A stretch of 64,000 nucleotides of DNA from Selenomonas sp. AB3002 (lineage in GTDB: Bacteria; Bacillota; Negativicutes; Selenomonadales; Selenomonadaceae), in assembly GCF_000702545.1 (NCBI RefSeq), contig NZ_JNIO01000005.1, positions 62,001 to 126,000 on the forward strand. The letters run 5' to 3'. Shown piece by piece: positions 42,537-50,357 of this stretch. Position 1 is the stretch's first letter. Every line of letters begins with the position of its first letter. The notes below the pieces were generated by a model that was not told the origin of the DNA, searched no databases, and worked only from the letters and a program-made list of their open reading frames with translations. Made by a program: the position numbers and the translations under genes.

Positions 42537-42986
42537 CTAATATTTCCTTCGTCTTATTACCTGTCTGCTTTCCTCTACTGTATATGGAGAACTTAGAACA
42601 TCATTATAGAAGTCTATCACTTCTTCTGCCCCGTTGAATGTATACGTTTCTCCCCAGCTTTTAATGTGTTTTTGAATATAGCTGACAATATGCTCCTGAA
42701 ATATGGCCGAAATAAATTCGAAAGAGTATATTACATTTTCATTTTCAACTTTCATAAAACAAGGTTCGATTCCTAAATCTGTAAACTCAATTTTTAGTTC
42801 TCCGTACTCTTTGGTTGACATCTTCGCCGATAGTTTATAATTATTCCAATCATAGTCATGAAGTTCAAGTTTTGTATATAGCACATCAACATAATTACGC
42901 CATTCAGAAGCAGATAACCCTTCGCTATATAGGAGAGGTTCCAGTTTTGTGATTTGAGGACTTCTCAAACTCTTTTTTTTAGCCAT
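42537..42986 (-). CDS. Hypothetical protein, paralogue of the 41957 gene
   Basis: 149 residues from ATG 42984-42986 (GGAG upstream). Conserved with its neighbour through DYDWNNYKLSAKMSTKEYGE, IQKHIKSWGETYTFNGAEEV and the FYNDVL motif. The last residues VIRRRKY end at TAG, but a shifted frame on the same strand goes on through NKTKEILAAYQAGIIGLEDY to a stop near 42490, ending LEGR; this may be the true C-terminus lost or reached by frameshift. Confidence 0.7.
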   Translation of the reverse strand: MAKKKSLRSPQITKLEPLLYSEGLSASEWRNYVDVLYTKLELHDYDWNNYKLSAKMSTKEYGELKIEFTDLGIEPCFMKVENENVIYSFEFISAIFQEHIVSYIQKHIKSWGETYTFNGAEEVIDFYNDVLSSPYTVEESRQVIRRRKY

Positions 42987-43065
42987 ATGCTTCAACTCCG
43001 TTGTTATCAGTGGTCTGGCTCTGAAATATAGTTTATGTTGCCAGTATACAGGAGTGATAGATGGA

Positions 43066-43090
43066 AAAGGTTGCCTGACAGGCAACCTTT
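43066..43090. terminator. GGTTGCCTG palindrome, copy 3
   Basis: AAAGGTTGCCTG, one base, then the exact complement AGGCAACCTTT preceded by C: a 25-bp perfect palindrome starting 2 nt after the stop of the XRE gene. On the minus strand TTCCATC follows, so a weak T tract only. Confidence 0.7.
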
Positions 43091-43092
43091 AT

Positions 43093-43422
43093 TTAGAATT
43101 TTTTGTAGAACTCCTTTTCGTAAACGGCATTCAGGGTTATATCTACTATGTTCTTCCCCATGCTACTGAGAGCCATATACTTCTGGTAGAATTCATCTTT
43201 TCCCAGGGCAACAGGTGCCTGTGCTTCATCTTGCCCCAATATGTAGTCGGTAGTCACTCCAAAGAGCTGGGACAGCTCCGTGAGCTTTCTCACGGGCTTT
43301 ATAGCACCACTTTCATATTTGTTGTAAGCAGTGCGTGAAATACATATGATATTGGCTACTTCTTCCTGCGACATGCCCTTCTCTTTCCTAAGCTTCCGCA
43401 ATCTGTCTCCAGTGATGTTCAT
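43093..43422 (-). CDS. XRE-family transcriptional regulator
   Basis: 109 residues. The Cro/CI-type HTH is plain: LRKLRKEKGMSQEEVANIIC then ISRTAYNKYESGAIKPV and LTELSQLFGVTTDYILG. The C-terminal 35 residues (EFYQKYMALSSMGKNIVDIT) are a short helical tail. I chose ATG 43420-43422, with GGGGATAG upstream. A decayed copy of this gene lies at 46060-46267, again beside the palindrome. It likely represses its own or the following operon. Confidence 0.9.
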   Translation of the reverse strand: MNITGDRLRKLRKEKGMSQEEVANIICISRTAYNKYESGAIKPVRKLTELSQLFGVTTDYILGQDEAQAPVALGKDEFYQKYMALSSMGKNIVDITLNAVYEKEFYKKF

Positions 43423-43728
43423 ATCTATCCCCACTTTAGCTGCTTATCATACTCATCTGCTTGATAATTCTCCACAGTCCGTGCTGAATCCTTTACATCC
43501 ACCATAATTACCGTTACTGTCCAATAGCAGAAAACATATTATCACTCAGAATACATACGAAATGAATTTATATTTATGAGCATAGCATTTAGCATGGCTA
43601 GATTTTATCCTACCATTGGCAATAACATCCATGGCAGTGACGATGGGCAATTGATCGGCGATGCCCTACGACAACAATCTTTCATCCAAATCATTGACAA
43701 ATCCATGTATATGCGGTAAATTCTACCC
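43423..43728. other. Intergenic region with a possible 47-codon ORF
   Basis: Between divergent genes. An ORF at 43576-43719 (+) encodes 47 residues (MSIAFSMARFYPTIG...) but lacks a ribosome binding site and any recognisable family, so it is not claimed as a gene. The rest is A+T rich and should hold the promoters of the flanking genes. Confidence 0.35.
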
Positions 43729-43998
43729 ATGAAAAAAATAATTCAAACAACCATCCAAGAGGAAGGCAAGTCATATCAAGATACCCTCCGAGCTATCGAA
43801 GATGAGCTTCTTGCTACCTATGGCTGTCTGCTGCCCTCCGGGGAGGTAACGGTCACCCTTGTCATGCCATGGACGAAAGAGGGCGTTCTAGGCGAACTCA
43901 AACGGCAGGGGAAGATTCTGGCGTGGAAGCTGGATAAGGCCTACGAGGAAGGCAATAATCGCCGATACCTCATCACGCTGGATGCAGACAGGATATGA
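43729..43998 (+). CDS. Small hypothetical protein
   Basis: 89 residues, mixed alpha/beta: an N-terminal helix (YQDTLRAIEDELLATYGCLL), strands VTVTLVMPW, then KILAWKLDKAYEEG. Codon usage looks coding and a strong terminator follows at once, but the ribosome binding site is weak. It is one of few plus-strand genes here. No family recognised. Confidence 0.6.
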   Translation: MKKIIQTTIQEEGKSYQDTLRAIEDELLATYGCLLPSGEVTVTLVMPWTKEGVLGELKRQGKILAWKLDKAYEEGNNRRYLITLDADRI

Positions 43999-44006
43999 AG
44001 ACGGCG

Positions 44007-44047
44007 AAAAGCCCCGACATACACCGAGATTGATGTATGCCGGGGTT
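44007..44047 (+). terminator. Terminator after the 43729 gene
   Basis: AAAAGCCCCGACATAC pairs with GTATGCCGGGGTTTT across a 12-nt loop; the T tract is TTTTC. It belongs to the duplicated block also seen at 46399-46440. Confidence 0.85.
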
Positions 44048-44051
44048 TTCG

Positions 44052-44092
44052 CTATTTACTTCTGTCTGTATTGCTCTCTCTGGCAGCCTCTC
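44052..44092 (-). pseudogene. Remnant of the 3' end of a 46442-type gene
   Basis: The last codons here read EAARESNTDRSK-stop on the minus strand, against EAAKESNTDRSR-stop at the real gene end (46442). Silent changes show divergence from an ancient copy. Only the final 12-13 codons remain; the body has been replaced by the toxin/immunity cassette. Confidence 0.65.
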
Positions 44093-44156
44093 CTTTGCAT
44101 TAGCAATACTAGATTTAAATATTATTGCAACTGACCTGCATGAAGAATTTTAAACG

Positions 44157-44564
44157 TCAATACAATTCTTTTTCTAAATCACCAACATTTTCAGCTATAT
44201 ACTCTATTTTCCCTGTTTCCATTCTATATAAAACAAATTTATTATTGTCACCATAATTTACACAAATCATGTCACCTGCAGGATCCATGCCTATAGGGAA
44301 CAACCCATCCTTTTTTAAATTGTCTCTAAGTTCTCCTTCATATATTTTAAATATACATTCGGAATCATCAGCGTTATATGAGAATAAACCATCAAATACA
44401 TATTCTCTACCTTTATCTGTATCAAATAAACTTTTTTCAGGTCTACCTCCATTATGACAGACTATAAAATCAATCACATCTCGAGGAATAGTTATATGCT
44501 CCTTTTCTAAAAATGTAACTACTGCATTAGGATTTATTAGCGGCTCAACATATTTCCACTTCAT
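44157..44564 (-). CDS. SMI1/KNR4 (SUKH)-family immunity protein
   Basis: 135 residues. The pattern FLEKEHITIPRDVIDFIVCH, NGGRPEKSLFDTDKGREY, GLFPIGMDPAGDMICVNY and the YVLYRMETGKIEYIAENV-like ending matches SUKH superfamily proteins. These neutralise nuclease toxins of contact-dependent systems. It begins 13 bp after the toxin stop, with GAGGTGATG, so it follows the toxin in the same transcript. It should protect the host from the WHH nuclease encoded upstream. Confidence 0.9.
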   Translation of the reverse strand: MKWKYVEPLINPNAVVTFLEKEHITIPRDVIDFIVCHNGGRPEKSLFDTDKGREYVFDGLFSYNADDSECIFKIYEGELRDNLKKDGLFPIGMDPAGDMICVNYGDNNKFVLYRMETGKIEYIAENVGDLEKELY

Positions 44565-44576
44565 GGTAACATCACC

Positions 44577-45890
44577 TCATCTATATTCACTTCCACCGCC
44601 CCAGATACTTCTTCCTCCAGTATGAGGGGTTTTGCTGTGTATTTCAGTAGGAACCAGTTGTAGTAATCCAGACTCTTCATTATGGTGCCAAGTATATCCG
44701 CTTGGTCTGTCTCCATTTGCAATTTGCTCCAATTGTTTTGCATTGAATTTACTACGCAGAACATGGTTACTTTTTACAGCTTCCTGCAATGCCTTATTGC
44801 ATGCATTAAATTGAACAGCATCTGTCGCATTATACATTTCTAGTGGAATTTCCGTATCATATATACTTGGAAAATCAGGAAACACCCCTTCTATCTTTAT
44901 ACCACTTGGAGTTACAACAGTACGTTTTAGATATTTCACTCCAGTGTCAGGGTGAACCTGATTTACCAAATCCTCACGTATAGTAGTTATATGCTCAACA
45001 TTAGATTTTTTATTCACTGCGGTAGAACCTGTGTTTTTCTTTACATTATTTGGGACACTTGTGGCATTATTATATGACTTAGCACCTCTTTCTACTATTT
45101 TTTCAGCTTGTCCTGTTCCATTATCAAATATATCTACAAGTTTTGCTCCTTCCTTAACTGCCGCTTTAGTTCCATTTGAACCTTCTTCCATTAAGCTTTC
45201 TGCTGCTTTTGCCCCCTCAGATGATATTGATTTTGTTACTTTCCCACCTTTGCCTGTAACTGATTCTACAGCATTTGTTATCACTTTTCCTTCATTGGAG
45301 AGGATTCGCCTTTCTGTACTTGATACCAATCTACTTTCCACTGCCAACGCAGAACTTTCTATCCTTGATAAAACCATTACTTCCGGACTCAGTATAGGAA
45401 TAAAGGCCAATATAGGTCCCATTTTAACAAGTACAAATGTAAAAACAGCTGTAATAGTACTAGCTGCGACAAACCTGGCTGGTAACGGCATATCTCCACC
45501 TATAGCAAATGCTAGTCCAAATACCCCTATAATCAAAAAGCTGGTAATTAATAGGAATATTATTTCTGCTATAGCTGCATATAAATCTGCAACATATAAT
45601 CCGATTAAAACTATTCCAAGAATGCAACTCGCTACTGCGACACCACCTTCCATTTCACCACTTAATCCAACTACTATAAATAGTATTCCAACGATTAGTA
45701 GAGCTATTTCTATCAAATGTCCTACTGCACTTAATAACATATCGAAAAGATATCCTATCATTTCATTTACCAACATAGCAATATCAAATATTGTTGTTAC
45801 TATCCCAAATAATATCATCCCAATAATACTAATAACAATCAGTACACCTATACTCTCTATTACTCGCATTGTCTTCCACACACCTTTCAT
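44577..45890 (-). CDS. Polymorphic toxin with WHH-type nuclease domain
   Basis: 437 residues. The N-terminal 170 contain four or five hydrophobic segments (VLIVISIIGMILFGIVTTIF, HLIEIALLIVGILFIVVGL, AEIIFLLITSFLIIGVFGL), a membrane-spanning delivery module. A Ser/Gly/Lys-rich repeat-like linker follows. The last 70 residues carry GYTWHHNEESGLLQLVPTEI and HSKTPHTGGRSIWGGG, the WHH motif of the HNH/Endo VII nuclease family. The ATG immediately follows the stop of a 34-codon ORF, so translation is coupled. The cognate SUKH immunity gene lies downstream. It likely kills neighbouring cells or competing mobile elements. Confidence 0.9.
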   Translation of the reverse strand: MKGVWKTMRVIESIGVLIVISIIGMILFGIVTTIFDIAMLVNEMIGYLFDMLLSAVGHLIEIALLIVGILFIVVGLSGEMEGGVAVASCILGIVLIGLYVADLYAAIAEIIFLLITSFLIIGVFGLAFAIGGDMPLPARFVAASTITAVFTFVLVKMGPILAFIPILSPEVMVLSRIESSALAVESRLVSSTERRILSNEGKVITNAVESVTGKGGKVTKSISSEGAKAAESLMEEGSNGTKAAVKEGAKLVDIFDNGTGQAEKIVERGAKSYNNATSVPNNVKKNTGSTAVNKKSNVEHITTIREDLVNQVHPDTGVKYLKRTVVTPSGIKIEGVFPDFPSIYDTEIPLEMYNATDAVQFNACNKALQEAVKSNHVLRSKFNAKQLEQIANGDRPSGYTWHHNEESGLLQLVPTEIHSKTPHTGGRSIWGGGSEYR

Positions 45891-45995
45891 TCACATTATT
45901 TCTGATTTTTTCGCAATTGCATCCTTTGCTGTAAGAAAATCGTTATAATAATTATCCACTTCTTCAATCCCAAAGAATAAGTGTGATTTATTCAT
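45891..45995 (-). CDS. 34-residue peptide translationally coupled to the toxin gene
   Basis: ATG 45993-45995 to TGA 45891-45893, directly followed by the toxin's ATG. The peptide MNKSHLFFGIEEVDNYYNDF ends AKKSEIM; it has no hydrophobic segment. A TATAAT-like box stands upstream. It may be a leader or export adaptor, or the relict of a larger protein. A short ORF so placed is unlikely to be chance, but no function is visible. Confidence 0.5.
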   Translation of the reverse strand: MNKSHLFFGIEEVDNYYNDFLTAKDAIAKKSEIM

Positions 45996-46029
45996 TATAT
46001 ATCCTATTATATAAAAGTTAGGTATTGCC

Positions 46030-46052
46030 AAGGTTGCCTGCCAGGCAACCTT
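46030..46052. terminator. GGTTGCCTG palindrome, copy 4
   Basis: AAGGTTGCCTG, one base, then its perfect complement. It lies 8 nt from the end of the decayed XRE copy and upstream of the toxin operon, the same relation as for copies 1-3. Confidence 0.7.
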
Positions 46053-46059
46053 CAGAAAA

Positions 46060-46267
46060 AATTTGAAAAGTCCCTATTGTACACGGTATCCAAAGTTATA
46101 TCTACTATATTCTTTTCGCCGATACTAATGGATATATATTTCAGGTAGATTATTTTTAGAATCTACATTGTTGTAAGCGGTGTGTGGTACCAAGATGTTT
46201 TAGCACAGCCTCTTGCGATGACCTTTCTAAAAGCTTAGCTTCTTCAATCCGTCCCTGTAATATTCAT
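46060..46267 (-). pseudogene. Decayed copy of the XRE regulator gene
   Basis: Both ends align with the gene at 43093-43422: the 3' part (GTTATATCTACTAT...) and the 5' part (TTGTTGTAAGC..., then ...GTCCCTGTAATATTCAT). About 150 bp of the middle, including part of the HTH, are missing, and frame is lost. The start codon position (46265-46267) is kept. It shows that palindrome plus XRE gene was copied as a unit. Confidence 0.75.
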
Positions 46268-46398
46268 GGTTTAATCTCATTTCAGTAGCTTACAATATGT
46301 CTTAAGCCATATTTCGCCATCAAATTCGTTGAATCCTTTATCTACGTTCAGTATTGCATATATATGTGCACCAAATAACTAACACTTTGAAAACGGCG

Positions 46399-46440
46399 AA
46401 AAACCCCGATATACACCAAATGATGTATGCCGGGGCTTTT
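46399..46440 (-). terminator. Terminator after the 46442 gene
   Basis: On the minus strand AAAAGCCCCGGCATAC and GTATATCGGGGTTTTT form the hairpin. Near-identical to the terminator at 44007-44047, it marks the other edge of the duplicated sequence. Confidence 0.85.
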
Positions 46441-46441
46441 G

Positions 46442-48112
46442 CTATCTGCTTCTGTCTGTATTGCTCTCCTTGGCAGCCTCCCTTTCCCTGTTCACCTCCC
46501 CAACCGTCCTGATGGCGTACTGCCCATCCTTCTCCCAAACGGCCATGGGAGCTTTAGCATCCACCAGCTCAAGCACCTGGCTCTGAGTGGCCCCCACGTC
46601 CAAACAGTGTCGGATAGCCTTACAGCAAGCAGCTTCGTGGTCATCTTTACTTGTCATATTGTGGCTGTTGTAGGCGTTCCAGTAGACCTGCATGAACTGG
46701 TTGGATATGCTCGATGAAACGGTACGGATGGTCGTGGCTGTTTCGTACATGGCATCCAGCCTTTCTCTGGCCTCCTTCATCTTCGGCAACAATTCCTTTG
46801 CTTTTTTGTGAACCTCTTCAAAGCGATTGCTGGAAGCTAGTGCCCCATTCACCGGGCAGTTGCTGGCCAGGTCTCCCAGAGCCTTACAGCTCATTTCCGC
46901 ATCTTTGAGGACAAGGCGGTATCTAGCGTGTATGTCAGCAGATTCCTTATGCCAAGAATCCTCTTCGATATAGAGAAAATCATCGTTGTCAGCAATGACC
47001 GGGTAAGTATCAGTACCAGGTTCGGTTTCATCGTGGAAGCCAGGTGGGATTATCTCCACATCATCATAGCGGTCTGCAGCACTGTTGTGGACAAAATCCG
47101 TGGGCGATGGCATTACAGTATAGCTCGGCCACTCTTCCTTGGCTCTCATGCACTGCCAGAATCGTTCCTTGGACAGCAAGGCATCCACCCCCTTCTGGGG
47201 GATATTGTCCGCTATGTGTTCTTGGGCATAAATTTCAAGCTGGCACTGCAACTCCTGCTTAAACATACCAAAATTCTCTGTCTCAGTGCATACTTCCAGT
47301 TCTATAGCTTCCTTCAGACCGAAATCATCATAGAATTCTTCGTAGGGATAGCCTTTAACAGGCTCGGCATAAGCTGAGTTAGGCCCTTTGTCAGAGGGAA
47401 TGCAGCAGGTGAACTTGATGTCAGGACGATCTTCCTGCCAGTTGTAGCAGGGATCTATATAGATACATACATCCCCTGCCCGCACCATACCGAAGAATTC
47501 ATGCTCAGAACTGGTCTCCTGTTTCATATATTTGCAAAGATGCTTGAAGTCAAATTCCGTAAAGTCCGAGGTGTCCACATATATGAGCTTGTCTGTCATG
47601 ACATCAATCTTTTTGCCAAAGAAACTGCCAAGATGGGTATAGCTGAGTATCAATGGCTCCCCAGTGGGGCAGTACTCGTCCGGGCTATAGTATTCAATGC
47701 AGTCCCGAAGAGCTGGGTATTTTTTCAAATCCATTTCCAAGCTCATGATGGCAGCCGCAAAGCTTTTAAGGCTGCTGTCATACTCCTGCAATTCTGCCAG
47801 GAAGCCCTCTACCTCATCTGGATTCCTGTCTACTGATACCATGCCGGAATTGTCACTGAGGGATCTGTTGACCAAGCATCTGATAACCGGGCCTGCCTCC
47901 TCCAGTCTCGGCAAGTCTTTGAGACTTGGCACCTCTTTCCCATGCCTATCCACATATTCTTGGGCTGCCTTCAAAAAGTTCTTGCCTGGTATATCTATGG
48001 CTTCCTGGGGTACGAGCATATTTCCGGCCAAATCGCCCTGACGGTAGTAAACGGTATAGTGCTCACCATCGTTGGGGCGTTCTACGTCTATATCTGTTGC
48101 AATTGTTCTCAT
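46442..48112 (-). CDS. Hypothetical conjugation-region protein
   Basis: 556 residues, no recognised family. The sequence is acidic, with several Cys (KFTCCIPSDKGP, AACCKAIRHCLD) and Trp, and a helical final 150 residues. No membrane helix or ATPase motif. It follows the ArdC-like gene by 12 bp in one operon with other conjugation-region genes and ends at its own terminator. ATG with AGAGGAA upstream. Possibly an accessory transfer or host-takeover protein. Confidence 0.65.
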   Translation of the reverse strand: MRTIATDIDVERPNDGEHYTVYYRQGDLAGNMLVPQEAIDIPGKNFLKAAQEYVDRHGKEVPSLKDLPRLEEAGPVIRCLVNRSLSDNSGMVSVDRNPDEVEGFLAELQEYDSSLKSFAAAIMSLEMDLKKYPALRDCIEYYSPDEYCPTGEPLILSYTHLGSFFGKKIDVMTDKLIYVDTSDFTEFDFKHLCKYMKQETSSEHEFFGMVRAGDVCIYIDPCYNWQEDRPDIKFTCCIPSDKGPNSAYAEPVKGYPYEEFYDDFGLKEAIELEVCTETENFGMFKQELQCQLEIYAQEHIADNIPQKGVDALLSKERFWQCMRAKEEWPSYTVMPSPTDFVHNSAADRYDDVEIIPPGFHDETEPGTDTYPVIADNDDFLYIEEDSWHKESADIHARYRLVLKDAEMSCKALGDLASNCPVNGALASSNRFEEVHKKAKELLPKMKEARERLDAMYETATTIRTVSSSISNQFMQVYWNAYNSHNMTSKDDHEAACCKAIRHCLDVGATQSQVLELVDAKAPMAVWEKDGQYAIRTVGEVNREREAAKESNTDRSR

Positions 48113-48124
48113 GGGCGATTCCTC

Positions 48125-50125
48125 TTATCTCACAACGGCTTCCTCTTTCGGAGCCGGGTAATCCTTGCAGAAGCTGCCAGACAATACATTCTCCTTAAGT
48201 TTTCGGGGATATTCCTGCTTATCTCCTTCCAGCACCGCCATGCGCGGGCTGAGCTTGAACAGGGTAATAGTGGCTCGGTCAAGGTCAGTCTTGTCCACAT
48301 AGCCTTTCTGTTTACAGCTCTTGTGAGCCACTTCCATAAGAAAAGCCTCATCTGCCTTTTCCCAACCAGCCTGATCCGCAGAGCGAAGGCTGGAGAGGCT
48401 GTATTTCTGGGCGTTTTCGAAGATGAACTTCTGGTAATCTTCCTCCACTGTTCCGCTACCGGCGGCATTTACTGTAGATCCAGCATAATAGGCCTCATTG
48501 AAGCTCTTCTGGTAGTCATCATGTTTCTCGGCTCCTATAGCCTCCCGGTCTGCAGCAATGGTCTTTTCTATTTTCTCATTGGAAATCGGGGTCATAAGCT
48601 CCTTGTCTTTGAAGGGCTTGACATTCAACTCCTGAAAGCCAATGCTGTCCACATAGAAATATCGCTCGTTGATCTGAACCACATCGCTCATAGACAGGGA
48701 GGACATAACCTGACCGGAAGGACGGTCATCGGCATTATGCTCTGTATAGATGTTTTCAAGGATGGCAGACACATTCTCCCCTTTGGCTTCATAGGTTTCC
48801 TGCCATTTCTGCTCGTATGCCTTGAAGTCTAAGGGATTCTTTGCAGAATGGGTCTTGCTGGCTTCCTCCCAGCTGGAGAAATGCCAGTCGCTCCCCTCTT
48901 TCAGCTGATGGATAGCCACATACAGTTTGCCGGCTGCCTTGGCTGGAGTGGGAGATTCCGGGGCAGGTGTTTCTTTGACTGTTTCCGCTACCACAGGCTT
49001 CTCTTTGGTGACCTGGGCTTTTTCTGCTTCGGCAGCCTTCACTTCTTCCTTTGTTTCCTCAACATCTTTATGCTGCGATTTCTCTTTCATCAAATCCCGC
49101 ACAAAGTCCTCAAGGTAACGGGCAATCTTGGAAGCATCGTTGGCCGCTTTAAAGATTTCCGTCTTGTCGTTCTTCAGGGCTTGCAGCCAGCTTTTCACAT
49201 AGGCAGCGTGGTTCTGGGTGTTCATGGGAATGCCCAGGTCTGCAGACAGGAAGGTGGAGGCCAGCTCTGCCCGCAGTTCTTCCTTGGCATAGGTGGATGA
49301 ACCAAAGTTAGTACTTCCCGCACCAAAGCGGTTCAAGCGGCTGCTATGGCCTGTCCAGTGCCCCAGTTCATGGAGAGCAGTGGCGTAATAATTGGCTATC
49401 TCCGGGAAAGCTTCTGCCTTAGGCAGGTGGATTTCATCCTGGCTGGGGCTGTAATAAGCACGGTTGGCCTGGTCATTGAAGATTTTAGCCCCGGAGTTCT
49501 TCAGCATGGCCTCGGCAATCTCGATCTGGTCATCATGGGTGTAGCCTACGGCTTTGGGGACATATTCCGGGATAGGCTCATACTTGATGACAGGCTCCAT
49601 CTTCGGCTCCATAATGGTATTGCCGTCCTTGTCCTTCCCCGGCACCAATACAGGCTTGCCCTCCTTGTCATAGACCGGGGCATATTCCTGATTTCCCTGC
49701 TCGTCCTTCACATAGGTCATGCCAAGGCAGCAGTCGGAGGCGTGGAAGACACGGTAGTACCTGTTCGTCCAATGCTTCTCATCCTCCGGCAGTTCATTGC
49801 CCTCAAGGTCTTTATCAGCATAGAATCCCATGCGGATGAGGGTGGACTTGGCTCCCTTCTTGATGGAGTAACCCATGTCCTTGGCCTGTTTAAAGGTGAA
49901 GAAACGGGGGTCTTGGCTGTCCCCATGCTTCTTCATCACGATGGAAAGGCGAAGGAGATTATCTTTGTAATAGGGCCTCTCAGTCTTGCCATTCATGGGC
50001 ACGGCGGCAATGGCAGCCCCTACCTTGCTATCCCAGCCCTGCTGCCAAGGGGTGGTTCCTTCTTCGATAGCCTTGATGATGTCATTGGTGACTTCCTGAT
50101 AGTAATCCATCTTTTCGGTTGCCAT
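48125..50125 (-). CDS. ArdC-like antirestriction/zincin metalloprotease protein
   Basis: 666 residues. The N-terminal 90 residues (YQEVTNDIIKAIEEGTTPWQ, FFTFKQAKDMGYSIKKGAKS) match the ssDNA-binding N-domain of ArdC-type proteins. The zinc-protease motif HELGHWTGH lies near residue 253, with downstream Glu (AKEELRAELAS). The last 330 residues (a Glu/Ala-rich linker, then an unrecognised domain) are extra relative to ordinary ArdC. ArdC proteins guard incoming plasmid ssDNA during transfer. ATG with GGAGGACTG upstream. Confidence 0.9.
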   Translation of the reverse strand: MATEKMDYYQEVTNDIIKAIEEGTTPWQQGWDSKVGAAIAAVPMNGKTERPYYKDNLLRLSIVMKKHGDSQDPRFFTFKQAKDMGYSIKKGAKSTLIRMGFYADKDLEGNELPEDEKHWTNRYYRVFHASDCCLGMTYVKDEQGNQEYAPVYDKEGKPVLVPGKDKDGNTIMEPKMEPVIKYEPIPEYVPKAVGYTHDDQIEIAEAMLKNSGAKIFNDQANRAYYSPSQDEIHLPKAEAFPEIANYYATALHELGHWTGHSSRLNRFGAGSTNFGSSTYAKEELRAELASTFLSADLGIPMNTQNHAAYVKSWLQALKNDKTEIFKAANDASKIARYLEDFVRDLMKEKSQHKDVEETKEEVKAAEAEKAQVTKEKPVVAETVKETPAPESPTPAKAAGKLYVAIHQLKEGSDWHFSSWEEASKTHSAKNPLDFKAYEQKWQETYEAKGENVSAILENIYTEHNADDRPSGQVMSSLSMSDVVQINERYFYVDSIGFQELNVKPFKDKELMTPISNEKIEKTIAADREAIGAEKHDDYQKSFNEAYYAGSTVNAAGSGTVEEDYQKFIFENAQKYSLSSLRSADQAGWEKADEAFLMEVAHKSCKQKGYVDKTDLDRATITLFKLSPRMAVLEGDKQEYPRKLKENVLSGSFCKDYPAPKEEAVVR

Positions 50126-50128
50126 AGA

Positions 50129-50329
50129 TCAGTCCTCCTTCTGCTGGGCGTGGTATGCTGCCATAATGTCCTGGGTATACTGGGCTTCCGTGACCATCTT
50201 CTCCCCGTCCCAAATGTTCTTTTCAGAGGCCTCGGCGTAGTTTTCATCGGTTATGGCATCTTCTGCTTCCTCGGCGATGCCCTGTGCCTTGATTTCCTCT
50301 TCGGTCATGGTGTATATGCTGTCGCTCAT
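50129..50329 (-). CDS. Small acidic hypothetical protein
   Basis: 66 residues, strongly acidic (TEEEIKAQGIAEEAEDAITD), perhaps a single helix pair. ATG with GGGAGC upstream and 3-bp spacing to the ArdC-like gene. No function is visible; its acidity recalls DNA mimics, but that is speculation. Confidence 0.65.
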   Translation of the reverse strand: MSDSIYTMTEEEIKAQGIAEEAEDAITDENYAEASEKNIWDGEKMVTEAQYTQDIMAAYHAQQKED

Positions 50330-50357
50330 TTTAATTGCTCCCTTCTCGTGCTATGAA

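Noticed and set aside
7181-44117. 19-base near-match ATTAGCAATACTAAATTTA (7181-7199 and 44099-44117, one mismatch), considered as recombination sites.
   Set aside because: One mismatch over 19 A+T-rich bases is not beyond chance in 64 kb and the flanks do not match.
49346-50356. Long plus-strand frame opposite the ArdC-like gene.
   Set aside because: Shadow of the minus-strand gene with clear HELGH motif.
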